DNA of 33,780 nucleotides from a virus: the IMG/VR virus record IMGVR_UViG_3300030098_004662, positions 1-33,780 of that record, one strand, 5' to 3'. Positions 13,311-22,651 of the stretch are shown here, in pieces (position 1 is the stretch's first letter; each line of letters begins with the position of its first letter). The notes under the pieces were generated by a model. It saw nothing but the letters and a program-made list of their open reading frames with translations, had not been told where the DNA came from and did not search any database. The position numbers and the translations under genes are program-made.

Positions 13311-13790
13311 ATGGCAATGGGAAAAGCAAGAACAGTAAGCCAAGAAAGGCGTGGTGGGCATTTAAAAAAATATAGGACAGGAAAATCTTACTGGTATGGG
13401 ATTGATAAAGGTGATTGGGAAAGTCTTTTAACTAAAGGCGCATCCCTTGCAACTCTTCAGACAACCGATCTTTCTGAAATGAATCCTGATGTAAGTGAAA
13501 TAGGCGAGCTTCAGACAAAGGTTAAACATACTCCCCATTACAGTGGGTGGGGTCCATGGAAAAGGCACATTGGAGATACAACAGAATATGTCGGATTAGG
13601 AAAAGAAGTTACTGAACAACAAACAGGACGGGATCTTTTTAATACGGCTAAACAAGCTAAAAGCCATGTTGACAGAGTTCTTGGGATATTTGCAAAAAGA
13701 AAACAAGAAGCTTCATTAAGACAAAGAGCACCTGGAAGGGCCGCTACTATGCTTACAACAAGAAATAAAACACAGCTAACAGGATATTAA
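13311..13790 (+). CDS. Hypothetical virion-associated protein between terminase and portal
   Basis: A 159-residue protein with AGGA 6 bases before its ATG. The N terminus is basic and Gly-rich (MGKARTVSQERRGGHLKKY), the middle is polar (GWGPWKRHIGDTTEYVGLG), followed by a helix with KSHVDRVLGIFAKRKQ. The C terminus, APGRAATMLTTRNKTQLTGY, resembles a short 'GRxSTxLT...KxxLG' end that I recall from podovirus structural proteins. That recollection is not a verified match. Position between terminase and portal suggests a minor head or internal protein. Function unknown. Confidence 0.75.
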   Translation: MAMGKARTVSQERRGGHLKKYRTGKSYWYGIDKGDWESLLTKGASLATLQTTDLSEMNPDVSEIGELQTKVKHTPHYSGWGPWKRHIGDTTEYVGLGKEVTEQQTGRDLFNTAKQAKSHVDRVLGIFAKRKQEASLRQRAPGRAATMLTTRNKTQLTGY

Positions 13791-13791
13791 A

Positions 13792-15399
13792 ATGGCGGCA
13801 GAGCAGATAATAAGAAGATTCGAGCAACTTAAAAGTAATAGGCTTAATTGGGAAGATCACTGGCAAGAGCTTGCGGACTACGTTCTTCCTCGTAAAGATG
13901 ATATATATAGAACCAGGACTTATGGAGAAAAGAAATACAATAAGATTTTCGACTCAACTGGTATTCATGCTAACGAACTTCTTGCATCAGCTTTGCATGG
14001 AATGCTCACAAATCCTAGCACTCAGTGGTTTGAACTTACAACTGGTAATGAGTTATTGGATCAGGATGATGACATTCGTCTTTGGCTTCAGACGGCCGTT
14101 AGGCAAATGCATAAGGTACTTAATAACAGTAATTTCCAAACAGAGATTCACGAAGTCTATTTAGATTTAGGATCGTTTGGTACTTCTTGTATGAGAATGG
14201 AAGAAGATGAAGAGGATGTTATTCGGTTTCAGTCACGCCCTATATACGAGGCTTACATAGATCAAAATAACAAAGGGTCTATTGATACTGTTTATAGAAG
14301 TTTCTTTTGGACCGCTAGGCAAATTCAGCAAGAGTTTGGTGACGACATATTAACCGATAATATGAAGCAACAGATTAAAGGAAAGCCTAATGATAGGAAT
14401 GACCAGTATGAAGTTATTCATGCAGTTGAACCTATTGATACTGATTACGATGGGCCTAAGCTTAAAGGTAAAGGTTTTCTGTATAGGTCGATATATGTTT
14501 TAAGGGAAACTAAAGACATACTATCTTATTCTGGGTTCAAGGAATTTCCTTATTTAATTCCTCGTTGGACCAAGATAGCAGGAGAAGTTTATGGTAGAAG
14601 CCCTGCCATGAAAGCTCTTGCAGATATTAAGATGATCAATCAAGTAATGAAAACAACTATTCGTTCGGCTCAAAAGACCGTTGATCCTCCTTTGATGATG
14701 CCTGATGACGGAATACTCCTCCCGATTAAAACCGCACCAGGTGGGATAAATTATTACAGAGCTGGATCAGCAGACAAGATTGAGCCATTGCAGACGGGGA
14801 GTCGTGTGGACTTTGGATTCCAGATGATGGAACAGATCCGTATGAGAATAAGGGAAGCGTTCTTTATAGATCAACTTCAACTGGGGTCCGGTCCACAGAT
14901 GACCGCTACAGAAGTTTCACAGCGTACTGAAGAAAAGCTTAGGTTACTTGGGCCGATACTTGGGAGACAGCAATTTGAATTGCTAAGACCTCTCATTGAT
15001 AGGCAGTTTAATATTATGATGAGAAAGAATCTCTTTCCTCCTGCCCCACCTGCGCTTTCCGATGCAATCCTTCAGGTTCAATATTCCTCTCAAATTGCGA
15101 AAGCACAGCGTTCCGCCGATGCTCAAAGCTTTTTAAGAGTCTTTAATATTGTAGGTCCGTTAATGCAAGCTAAACCTGAAATGCTTGACAATGTAAATGG
15201 GGACCAGTTATTAAGATATGTTTCTAGAGCTTATGGGTTGCCCGAAGAAGTCTTAAATCCTCTTGACGAAGTAATTGGTCAAAGGCAAGCTAGGGAACAG
15301 CAAGCAGCCATGGCAGAGCAAATGGCTCAAGAGCAGCATCAAGCTGAAGTCACTAATAAGATGGCTCCGGCGGTGCAAGCGTTTGCCCCTGAAGCATAG
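13792..15399 (+). CDS. Portal (head-tail connector), T7 gp8 family
   Basis: The 535 residues almost equal T7 gp8 (536). The N terminus has the family pattern IIRRFEQLKSNRLNWEDHWQE then LADYVLPRKD, followed by FDSTGIHANELLASALHGML, an LGSFGTSCMRMEED segment, YGRSPAMKALADIKMIN, PPLMMPDDG, and MTATEVSQRTEEKLRLLGPILGR with ELLRPLIDR, all hallmarks of the phage head-tail connector family. The end is Gln/Ala-rich. Twelve copies would form the ring through which DNA enters and leaves. The ATG is two bases after the previous stop. Confidence 0.97.
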   Translation: MAAEQIIRRFEQLKSNRLNWEDHWQELADYVLPRKDDIYRTRTYGEKKYNKIFDSTGIHANELLASALHGMLTNPSTQWFELTTGNELLDQDDDIRLWLQTAVRQMHKVLNNSNFQTEIHEVYLDLGSFGTSCMRMEEDEEDVIRFQSRPIYEAYIDQNNKGSIDTVYRSFFWTARQIQQEFGDDILTDNMKQQIKGKPNDRNDQYEVIHAVEPIDTDYDGPKLKGKGFLYRSIYVLRETKDILSYSGFKEFPYLIPRWTKIAGEVYGRSPAMKALADIKMINQVMKTTIRSAQKTVDPPLMMPDDGILLPIKTAPGGINYYRAGSADKIEPLQTGSRVDFGFQMMEQIRMRIREAFFIDQLQLGSGPQMTATEVSQRTEEKLRLLGPILGRQQFELLRPLIDRQFNIMMRKNLFPPAPPALSDAILQVQYSSQIAKAQRSADAQSFLRVFNIVGPLMQAKPEMLDNVNGDQLLRYVSRAYGLPEEVLNPLDEVIGQRQAREQQAAMAEQMAQEQHQAEVTNKMAPAVQAFAPEA

Positions 15400-15407
15400 G
15401 AGGACTT

Positions 15408-15677
15408 TTGGCTAAGAAAGAAGCTAAGCAAGTCGATATAGTAATCGACTATAAAACAGTATTCGATTCTGAAGCAGGTCAAAGGGTACTTTACGATTTA
15501 ATGAGAAACAATTACCTGCTGTCCACAACTTACACATCAAACATTAATGAGATGGCGTTACGAGAAGGATCAAGAAATTCTATCCTTCGAATTATGTCAA
15601 TATTAAAAATAGATGTTAACAAAATGAATGAATTAATTCAGAAAGGACTAGAGAGGGAAAATGAGTACACTGACTGA
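15408..15677 (+). CDS. Bbp19-like small structural-region protein
   Basis: An 89-residue protein resembling the Bbp19 family found between portal and scaffold in BPP-1-like phages: YKTVFDSEAGQRVLYDLMRNN then MALREGSRNSILRIMSILKI. The start is TTG 15408, supported by a perfect AGGAGG four bases upstream. No nearby ATG serves. The 3' end overlaps the scaffold gene by 17 bases. Family members have no firm function. A role in head assembly is inferred from position. Confidence 0.8.
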   Translation: MAKKEAKQVDIVIDYKTVFDSEAGQRVLYDLMRNNYLLSTTYTSNINEMALREGSRNSILRIMSILKIDVNKMNELIQKGLERENEYTD

Positions 15678-16485
15678 AACAGCTGAAGCGGTTCAAGAAC
15701 CAGTACAACAATCTGAACCTGCTCAAGAGCAAGCACCTGCAACAAATGATTGGCGGTCTTCATTACCGGAAGACATTAGGGAAGATCCATCTTTACAACC
15801 GTTACAAGATGTCAATGCTTTGGCAAAGAGCTATGTCCATTCTCAAAAGATGTTGGGGGCAGACAAAGTGGTAGTTCCTGGCAAGTATGCGACACCTGAT
15901 GAATGGAGAAGTTTTTATCATAAAGTTGGGTTACCTCAAGAGGTTAATGATTATGAAGTTACCTCCGCGAATACGGACGTTGATGAGGAATTTTTTAAGG
16001 ATTATAAAGAAGCTTCCCACAAAGCTGGTGTACTGCCTAGCCAAGCTCAGGAAATGTTTAACTGGTATTTGGATAAAGCGAATGCAGAAGTTCAGAGGCA
16101 GGAAGTAGAAGAGGAGCAATCAATAGAAAATTCTCTTAAAACTCTCCAAACTGACTGGGGCAATGCTTATGAAGTTAAGTTAAATGCTGCTAGAAATGCC
16201 GTAAATCATTTTGGAGATGACGGGCTTAAGGATTATTTAGATTCTTCGGGGCTAGGTAATAACCCCAATCTAATAAAAGTTTTCTCTAAAATTGGAGAAA
16301 CTCTGTCAGACGATAGCTTTAAAGGGGATTCAAATCCAGGCAATTATGGCCGCACTCCAGAACAAGCTCAAGCCGAAATCAATGAGATTATGGCCGATCC
16401 TAAACATCCTTATTTTGATAAGCAGCATCCTAATCACAAAAAAGCCTTAGAAGATATGCAGAGATTGTTTACATATAAAGGATAG
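15661..16485 (+). CDS. Scaffolding (capsid assembly) protein
   Basis: A 274-residue acidic, Gln/Glu-rich protein lying immediately before the major capsid gene, as in T7 (gp9) and BPP-1-like phages. The first 30 residues are low complexity (EAVQEPVQQSEPAQEQAPA). Then come WRSSLPEDIREDPSL, a conserved-looking AKSYVHSQKMLGADKVVVPG with an EWRSFYHKVGLPQ segment typical of phage scaffolds, long helices, and a C-terminal end with HPYFDKQHPNHKKALEDMQ, a pattern common in such proteins. The C terminus probably binds capsid subunits. GAGAGGG precedes the ATG. Confidence 0.87.
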   Translation: MSTLTETAEAVQEPVQQSEPAQEQAPATNDWRSSLPEDIREDPSLQPLQDVNALAKSYVHSQKMLGADKVVVPGKYATPDEWRSFYHKVGLPQEVNDYEVTSANTDVDEEFFKDYKEASHKAGVLPSQAQEMFNWYLDKANAEVQRQEVEEEQSIENSLKTLQTDWGNAYEVKLNAARNAVNHFGDDGLKDYLDSSGLGNNPNLIKVFSKIGETLSDDSFKGDSNPGNYGRTPEQAQAEINEIMADPKHPYFDKQHPNHKKALEDMQRLFTYKG

Positions 16486-16536
16486 CGCATTAAAATTTAC
16501 TTTGGGATGGTGTAAGCTATAGGTATGGGGTAGTCG

Positions 16537-16565
16537 TTAAGATCCTAGTAGAAGATGCCTATAAT
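16537..16565 (+). promoter_or_regulatory. Candidate promoter for the capsid gene
   Basis: TTAAGA (16537-16542) and a consensus TATAAT (16560-16565) are 17 bases apart in the 148-base gap between scaffold and capsid genes. A separate capsid promoter would help provide high levels of the most abundant virion protein. The -35 is weak (four of six). Confidence 0.5.
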
Positions 16566-16633
16566 TGGATCTCATATTCGTGGGGCAATCCGATAGATCA
16601 AACCGAATAACTAAAATTAAAAGGGAGTAAATC

Positions 16634-17581
16634 ATGAGTAGTGAAATAACTACAGCGTTTGTGAAACAGTTTTCATCAAATGTTTTTCACCTCTCCCAGC
16701 AAAAAGGTTCTCGATTAGCGGCTGCCTGTCGAAATGAATCACAAACTGGGAAGAGTGCTTTTTACGATAGAATTGGTGCAGCTACTGCGCAAAAAAGAAC
16801 ATCGCGTCACGCGGATACTCCACAAATGGACACTCCGCACAGTAGAAGACGTGTTACTCTAGTTGACTATGAGTACGCGGATCTTATCGACGATGCTGAT
16901 AAACTCAGAATGTTGATTGATCCAACGTCTGATTATGCGCAAGCAGCTATGTGGGCATTGGGTAGAGCTAAAGATGATGTTATTATCGAACAAGCTCTAG
17001 GCACAGCTTACGGCGGAGAAGAAGGTGCAACGTCTGTAACACTTGGTCTTGCTAATAAGATCGGTGCTTTCGATGGTACTGATACAGATGGTGTTAACAT
17101 GAACGTAGCAACTCTAAGACTAGCTAAAGAAAAGCTAGATGCTGCTGATGTTGACGAATCAATTCCGAGATTCCTTGCTCTAGGATCTTCTCAGCTTATG
17201 AGTCTTCTAAGTGAAACGTCTGTTACAAGTTCAGACTTCAACACTGTTAAAGCTCTTGTTCAAGGTGAAATTGATACCTTCTTAGGATTCAAGTTTATCA
17301 GAACAGAAAGACTTAAAACTGTGTCAGGCGCGAGTGGTGACTGGGATAAAAACACAGGTAAGTTTGTTTCAGGTGAAGGCGAAAGTTTTGTTGACGGTGC
17401 TAGAAGATGTTTTGCTTGGGCACAAGACGGGCTATTGCTTGCAACTGCTAAAGATGTTCAGGGCAAGATTTCTGAAAGAGCTGACAAATCCTACAGTACA
17501 CAAGTTTATGCTTGTATGGGGATTGGGGCAACCAGAATGGAAGAGGACAAAGTAGTAGAAATTTTATGTGCGGAAGCATAA
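16634..17581 (+). CDS. Major capsid protein
   Basis: A 315-residue protein with GGGAG 6 bases before the ATG. It has the features of the BPP-1-like capsid family: an N-terminal FVKQFSSNVFHLSQQKGSRL, AFYDRIGAATAQKRTSRH, RRRVTLVDYEYADLIDDADK with IDPTSDYAQAAMWALGRAKDD, and a C-terminal IRTERLKTV then ARRCFAWAQDGLLLA with ISERADKSYSTQVYACMGIGATR. The protein should have the HK97-type fold of tailed-phage capsids. Neighbours are a scaffold upstream and a small beta-rich head protein downstream. A candidate promoter of its own lies upstream. Confidence 0.94.
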   Translation: MSSEITTAFVKQFSSNVFHLSQQKGSRLAAACRNESQTGKSAFYDRIGAATAQKRTSRHADTPQMDTPHSRRRVTLVDYEYADLIDDADKLRMLIDPTSDYAQAAMWALGRAKDDVIIEQALGTAYGGEEGATSVTLGLANKIGAFDGTDTDGVNMNVATLRLAKEKLDAADVDESIPRFLALGSSQLMSLLSETSVTSSDFNTVKALVQGEIDTFLGFKFIRTERLKTVSGASGDWDKNTGKFVSGEGESFVDGARRCFAWAQDGLLLATAKDVQGKISERADKSYSTQVYACMGIGATRMEEDKVVEILCAEA

Positions 17582-17591
17582 GGGGTAATTT

Positions 17592-18047
17592 ATGGCAACT
17601 TTATATGGTGTAAATCGTACCCTACTTAATAACGTGCCTGAGCAAAAGATTCCTGCTGGGGAACAATCAGGTCGTTTAAGAGTAGCTTACGATAGTTATA
17701 CAACTGCTGGGGCAATTGGGACTGACGTTATTCATTTAATGAAAATTCCTAAGGGTGCTAGGATTCTTGATGTTAGAGTAAAGCACGGTGCTCACAGCAA
17801 TAGTGGGACTCTTGATATCGGTTGGCTTGCTTCAGATGATGCTGTTGAATCAGCAGATGATGACGGCTTTTTCAATGAACTAGCTGTTAACGCTGCTGGG
17901 TCTAACGGTATGGAAATTTCAACTGTTAACCCTGTGGGGATTAACAAAAAGTTTGATGCTGAAGTCCAGGTAACTGTTAAGAAAGGCGCAACAAACACAA
18001 GTGCCGCTGCTGAAATCGCTTTAGCAATTTTTTATGTAATAGATTAA
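17592..18047 (+). CDS. Head decoration/cement-like structural protein
   Basis: A 151-residue beta-rich protein directly after the capsid gene, with AGGGG before its ATG. It begins MATLYGVNRTLLNNVPEQKI, includes RLRVAYDSYTTAGAIGTDVIHLMKIPKGARILDVRVKHG and ends IALAIFYVID. There is no signal peptide. In BPP-1-like and related podoviruses this position holds a capsid cement protein, and the sequence type (IPKGARI, then a run ending LDIGW) recurs after capsid genes in many phages. A strong terminator follows at once, so capsid and this protein form a highly expressed pair. The decoration role is by position and composition. Confidence 0.72.
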   Translation: MATLYGVNRTLLNNVPEQKIPAGEQSGRLRVAYDSYTTAGAIGTDVIHLMKIPKGARILDVRVKHGAHSNSGTLDIGWLASDDAVESADDDGFFNELAVNAAGSNGMEISTVNPVGINKKFDAEVQVTVKKGATNTSAAAEIALAIFYVID

Positions 18048-18051
18048 TGAT

Positions 18052-18074
18052 AGGGGCTTCGGCCCCTTTCTTTT
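18052..18074 (+). terminator. Intrinsic terminator after the capsid pair
   Basis: AGGGGC, TTCG tetraloop, GCCCCT, then TTCTTTT. A textbook hairpin with a U tract directly after the stop of the head protein gene. It separates the abundant capsid message from the tail genes, which need read-through or antitermination. Confidence 0.92.
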
Positions 18075-18086
18075 AGGAGTCGCGTC

Positions 18087-18656
18087 GTGCCGCTAACAAC
18101 AACAGAAGTTACGATTTGTAACTCTGCTCTTATTAAGTTAGGCGCAGAGAGAATCAACTCCTTAGACGAAACAAACAAACGAGCAAGACTTTGTAACGAA
18201 CAATACTCTAAGTTACGTGACGAAGTTCTTCGTTCACATCCCTGGAACTTTGCAATCAAAAGGGTCGCTCTTTCATCTACAGGTGAAGAACCTTTATTTG
18301 ATTATGACTACGAGTTTACTGTTCCAACAGATGTTTTAAGAGTCTTATCACTCCACGATAAAACAATTAGGTGGAGGCTAGAAGCAGGAAGGAAATTGCT
18401 TGCAGATTCTTCCGAAGTAAAAATTGAATACATTGCCCAAATTACAGCGGCGGCGGAATTTGATACATACTTTGCGGAGGCATTAGCTTTGAGGCTTGCT
18501 TCTGATTTAGCTTATCCTTTGGTGCAAAGTTTGAATTTACAGAACTCTATGCTTCAACGGTATGAACTTCACATGAAGAATGCCAGAAGTCTAGACGCTC
18601 AAGAAGGCACCCCAAATGATTTAATAGACGACTCATGGGTAGAGATTAGACTATGA
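18087..18656 (+). CDS. Tail adaptor protein (tail tubular protein A-like)
   Basis: A 189-residue protein close in size to T7 gp11 (196). The start is GTG 18087 with AGGAG 7 bases upstream. The N-terminal pattern EVTICNSALIKLGAERINSLDE, then LCNEQYSKLRDEVLRSHPWNFAIKR, is characteristic of podovirus adaptor proteins that ring the portal and hold the nozzle. A beta portion (EFTVPTDVLRVLSL) and a helical end follow. The stop overlaps the nozzle gene start by four bases (ATGA), so the two partners are translationally coupled. Confidence 0.92.
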   Translation: MPLTTTEVTICNSALIKLGAERINSLDETNKRARLCNEQYSKLRDEVLRSHPWNFAIKRVALSSTGEEPLFDYDYEFTVPTDVLRVLSLHDKTIRWRLEAGRKLLADSSEVKIEYIAQITAAAEFDTYFAEALALRLASDLAYPLVQSLNLQNSMLQRYELHMKNARSLDAQEGTPNDLIDDSWVEIRL

Positions 18657-21600
18657 AGTATCGGGTAATACAAAATGCTTTTATAAGTGGGGAACTCAGT
18701 TCTAAACTTGATGCCCGTACTGATATAAAAGAATATAAAACAGGGGTGGCTCAACTAGAAAACTTCTTTGTCAGAAGACAGGGGGGAGTTTCACGCCGTC
18801 CTGGTTTTAAACACGTAGCGGATTTTAGTTCGATAACCTCGACAGCAAAATTAAAATTACTTCCTTTTATTTACAGTAAAAACGAAGCCTATGTAGTTGC
18901 AATCGAAGTTGTTTCAGTTGATAGCATTAAAATAAAAATCTATAACAATGCTGGGACTAAAGTATATGATACCGCTACAACAATAGGTGCTGCAAGCGGC
19001 GCAAACGCTGCACGAGGTTTGCCTAATTTAGATGAGGCAGCTTACGGGTTTAATGGAATTCAGTCTGCTGACGTAATGTTTTTAACTCATGCCGAAGGAG
19101 TTATGAAACCTTTGGTAATTGCTCGAACTGCATCGGATACGTTTACAGTTACTTCTTACCTAACCTATTATTTTAGTTCTACTCAAGAGTGTTTGGCACA
19201 TCCATTTCAAGATACGAATGTTAACCCAGATTTTAGAATTCTTTGGGCCGGAAACGAAGATGCGTCTTATGGTGAAGACATTACCTTTGATATGTACGAC
19301 ACAACTGGCGGCTCGACTGCTACAGATAGGCAGCCTTTCTTTAGGGCAAACCCAAGGGCAGGTCATCATGGCACTCTTGTAAGGGTAAATTCTGCAACGA
19401 AATCTTTTATTGCCCAAATAAAAACGGGGACGGATGGAATCCCTGCGGTTGATGGTCTTACGATTGCCTCTCATGAATCAGGTAATGTTCTTAGGCTATC
19501 AGGTACATGTAATTTTCAAGTTAATGATGTTGTTACTTTTACAGGGACTTCATCTCAGATACCTACAAATATAACTGCAAGCCAAGAATATTATGTTAAA
19601 ACGGTTTCAGGTACTGACATTACTATCTCTGAGACTAGGCAAGGAACAACTGTGGTACCTTCAGGGAATACAGGGGCAACTTGCAATATAATCAAAACCA
19701 GTTTGGTAAACGCAGATTTAATCGTAGATACTGACTCAGGAATTTCTCCTGCTTCAGTAGATAATTGGGCCATAGGAAGCTGGGGTAATTATCAAGGTTA
19801 TCCTAGAACTGTTACAGCTTTTGAACAAAGATTAATCTGGGGTGGATCTATTCAACAACCCGATACAGTTTGGGGGAGTCTGTTAGGCAATATGTTCCAT
19901 ATGATGGAAGAAAGGCTTGATCAAGACAAGAATGATACTGCAGATGCTTCGGGAATGAACTTCTTTGCCGCAAGCGTACAGGCTACAGATCCTTTTCAAT
20001 TTACTTTAGCAGCTCAGGAAGTAAACGCGATACAATGGATGTCATCGCAAAGAGGTATTGAAGTAGGGACACTCGGCGCTGAATATATAATTTCAGGCGG
20101 CGACAATGCTATTAGTAGTTCAAACGTGCAAGTCCAAGTCCAGACAAACCACGGAGGGTCGTCTGTTCGTCCTGTAAGGGTTGCTAGAGGTACTTTGTTT
20201 GTTTCTAGAGATGGGCAGTTAGTTAGGGAGTTTAAATATAATAATGATGAAGGTTCATATATTACTCAAAACTTTTCAATAACTTCAGATGAAATTATTC
20301 ACCATTTATTTACGGATACTGCTTCTTATGCTGGCACTAAAATTTTGGACATGGCTTATCAAAACTCCAGAGGAATCCTCTGGTTTGTCACCAGTAACAA
20401 TGCCCTCGTCGGAGTCACGCTTGATGCAGATACAGGAACAATAGCGTGGCACAGACACACTCTTGGAGGCACGGATGCCGCCGTTCAAGGTTTATGTGTT
20501 ATCCCTAATAGTGATGGTACATTTGATGATCTTTATATTTCTATTAAACGAACTATAGACGGTGGGAATAAGTGGTACTTAGAAAAGATTGGTGACGACT
20601 TTGAACACACGCTATTAAAAAATGTTAGTACCAGTGATGATGATCAACCTTATTTTTCTGATTCAAGTTTAAGAATTAAGCTTGCGGATCAGACATCTTC
20701 GATTACTCATTCGGGGGTAAGCACTGGATCGGATACAATTACTTTTGGTTCTAATCACAATCTGGGAACGGGAACTAAATTTAGGTTCAGTGCAGTTGGT
20801 GGTACGCTTAGTTGGCAACTTCAAACTAGTAATGCTTTCACTGCAAATGCCTCTAATGAGCAGTTAACATTTGTTCAAGATCATGGCTTGGCAGTAAATG
20901 ATTTGTTAAGGTTTTCAACTTCAAATACATTGCCAGCAGGTCTTTCAACGGGTACAGATTATCAAGTAAATTCGGTAGTTAGTTCTAAAATTATAACAGT
21001 GAAGGCATCAGGTGGATCAGCTATTAATATCACTGATACGGGAACAGGTATTCATAGGCTTATCAAGCGCGCTGATGTTGCTACCTCCATTGATTATTAT
21101 TGTGTGCGCCATAGTGCTACTGCGATTAAAATAGCTATAAACGCTGAAGATGCTTTTAATAATAACTATGTGGATCTTATTACAACAGGATCAGGAACAC
21201 ATACTATTGCGCCTTCAGAGGGTTGGCTTATTGGCGGCTTAGCACATTTAGAGGGTGAAGAAGTTGAGGTGCTTGCTGATGGCTTTCATGAGCAAGATGG
21301 GTTTATTCCTAGTCCATTGCAATTTATAAATAGTGCTATAAGTGATAATAGTGGGTTGCAGATTGCACTGCCTGACCATAATTTATTCCCTGGTACGAAG
21401 GTGCAATTGGCATCTTCAACAGGCACGTTGCCTACAGGGTTGTCGGCAGATACAGATTATTATGTGAACTGGGTAAGTTGGGATGCTATAAGATTGTCTA
21501 CTACAGAAGCAGGTGCGCTTGCAGGGACAGGGCTTATTGCTCACAATGCAGGGGCTTCTAGTACCACTTATACAGTTTACCCTATGTCTAGCCCTATGAG

Positions 21601-22024
21601 AGTTAAAGATGGGATGGTAGGCATTAGACCTACTTACTCAGCAGGAGGGGCAATTACGGGTGCAATTACAGAAGCAATTGTAGGAATTAAATATATATCT
21701 AAATTAAAAACTATGAAGCTAGATGCTGGCCAAGAATTTGGGACTTCTCAAGGGAGTTTGAAAAGGAACGAGGCAGTTATTCTTAAGTTCCACAAAACGT
21801 ATGGTGGAAAGTTTGGGACTGCTAGTGACGAATCAAATTTAGAAGAAATTGTTTTTAGGGAAGCAGGTCATGGTATGGGGTCGGCATTAACTTTATTTAC
21901 TGGGGATAAATATTTAGATTTCCCTGGTACAGCAGAAAGGTTCTTTCAGGTCGTTGTTCACCAGGATAAACCTTTGCCTATGTCTCTTCTTGGTATTATT
22001 CATAGAGGGGTGACGTATGATTAA
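18653..22024 (+). CDS. Tail nozzle protein (tail tubular protein B-like) with inserted beta repeats
   Basis: 1123 residues, against 794 in T7 gp12. The N terminus (NAFISGELSSKLDARTDIKEY, then LENFFVRRQGGVSRRPG) and the middle (YPRTVTAFEQRLIWGGS, then QWMSSQRGIEVGTLGAEYII, FVSRDGQLVREF) are those of podovirus nozzle proteins, whose beta-propeller platform forms the distal tail tube. The extra length comes from about four copies of a 70-80 residue beta module (consensus around H.L..GT...F, LP.GLS..T.YYV, G.GTH.I) near residues 268-345, 694-720 plus 808-852, 737-803 and 901-975. The third appears inserted into the second. These modules likely decorate the nozzle and may touch fibres or the cell surface. 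Confidence 0.93.
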   Translation: MKYRVIQNAFISGELSSKLDARTDIKEYKTGVAQLENFFVRRQGGVSRRPGFKHVADFSSITSTAKLKLLPFIYSKNEAYVVAIEVVSVDSIKIKIYNNAGTKVYDTATTIGAASGANAARGLPNLDEAAYGFNGIQSADVMFLTHAEGVMKPLVIARTASDTFTVTSYLTYYFSSTQECLAHPFQDTNVNPDFRILWAGNEDASYGEDITFDMYDTTGGSTATDRQPFFRANPRAGHHGTLVRVNSATKSFIAQIKTGTDGIPAVDGLTIASHESGNVLRLSGTCNFQVNDVVTFTGTSSQIPTNITASQEYYVKTVSGTDITISETRQGTTVVPSGNTGATCNIIKTSLVNADLIVDTDSGISPASVDNWAIGSWGNYQGYPRTVTAFEQRLIWGGSIQQPDTVWGSLLGNMFHMMEERLDQDKNDTADASGMNFFAASVQATDPFQFTLAAQEVNAIQWMSSQRGIEVGTLGAEYIISGGDNAISSSNVQVQVQTNHGGSSVRPVRVARGTLFVSRDGQLVREFKYNNDEGSYITQNFSITSDEIIHHLFTDTASYAGTKILDMAYQNSRGILWFVTSNNALVGVTLDADTGTIAWHRHTLGGTDAAVQGLCVIPNSDGTFDDLYISIKRTIDGGNKWYLEKIGDDFEHTLLKNVSTSDDDQPYFSDSSLRIKLADQTSSITHSGVSTGSDTITFGSNHNLGTGTKFRFSAVGGTLSWQLQTSNAFTANASNEQLTFVQDHGLAVNDLLRFSTSNTLPAGLSTGTDYQVNSVVSSKIITVKASGGSAINITDTGTGIHRLIKRADVATSIDYYCVRHSATAIKIAINAEDAFNNNYVDLITTGSGTHTIAPSEGWLIGGLAHLEGEEVEVLADGFHEQDGFIPSPLQFINSAISDNSGLQIALPDHNLFPGTKVQLASSTGTLPTGLSADTDYYVNWVSWDAIRLSTTEAGALAGTGLIAHNAGASSTTYTVYPMSSPMRVKDGMVGIRPTYSAGGAITGAITEAIVGIKYISKLKTMKLDAGQEFGTSQGSLKRNEAVILKFHKTYGGKFGTASDESNLEEIVFREAGHGMGSALTLFTGDKYLDFPGTAERFFQVVVHQDKPLPMSLLGIIHRGVTYD

Positions 22025-22036
22025 AGGGGGTTTGTA

Positions 22037-22648
22037 ATGTGGGTATGGGCAGCAGTTGCGGCAGCAGCTTCAGTTTATGGGGCCGTTAAAGGTTCACAAG
22101 CAGAGTACGCAGCAGGACAAGCTAAGTCTGAAGCGGCTATGCGAAACGCTGAGTATTTACGAGAACAAGCAGATTTTGCTAGGCAATTAGGTGCGACTAG
22201 GCAGCTTCAGTACCAAGATAAAGCAAATCGGTTTCGGTCTCAGCAGCAAGGGTTGTTTGCTAAAGCAGGGGTTGATTTAACAGGGTCTGCCTTGCAAGTA
22301 ATAGGGCAAACAAGCGCGAATATGGAAAGAGATTTAGCTCAGATTAAGTGGACAACTGAAAACGAAGCTAGGTTTGCTGATTTAAAAGCTAGTAATTATG
22401 AGAGGGCTGCCGCAGACGCAGTGAAAGCAGGTGCACAAGGGGCTAATCTTGCTTTAGTTAAAGGTTTAGGTGGGGTTGCTACGAGTATGGCAATGATTGG
22501 AAAAGGCGGAGGCACTACAGGTTCAAGTATATTGACTGGAATGGGTCAAGCAGCCCAAGGTGTAGGGACTATGTTTAGTAATTTTGGGTCTCAAGTTTCT
22601 TCAGATTGGAGTAGATTCAGCAGAATGGGTACAGGATACAGGGGTTAA
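22037..22648 (+). CDS. Internal virion protein, T7 gp14-like
   Basis: 203 residues, close to T7 gp14 (196). The N terminus is a hydrophobic, Ala-rich segment (VWAAVAAAASVYGAVKG), followed by a long charged helix, then RSQQQGLFAKAGVDLTGSALQV, a pattern common to small ejection proteins. A Gly-rich C-terminal half (GGVATSMAMIGKGGG) follows. GGGGG lies upstream of the ATG. It is the first of three internal proteins after the nozzle, in the same order as T7 gp14-15-16. On infection such a protein would insert in the outer membrane as part of the DNA ejection channel. Confidence 0.85.
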   Translation: MWVWAAVAAAASVYGAVKGSQAEYAAGQAKSEAAMRNAEYLREQADFARQLGATRQLQYQDKANRFRSQQQGLFAKAGVDLTGSALQVIGQTSANMERDLAQIKWTTENEARFADLKASNYERAAADAVKAGAQGANLALVKGLGGVATSMAMIGKGGGTTGSSILTGMGQAAQGVGTMFSNFGSQVSSDWSRFSRMGTGYRG

Positions 22649-22651
22649 ATT

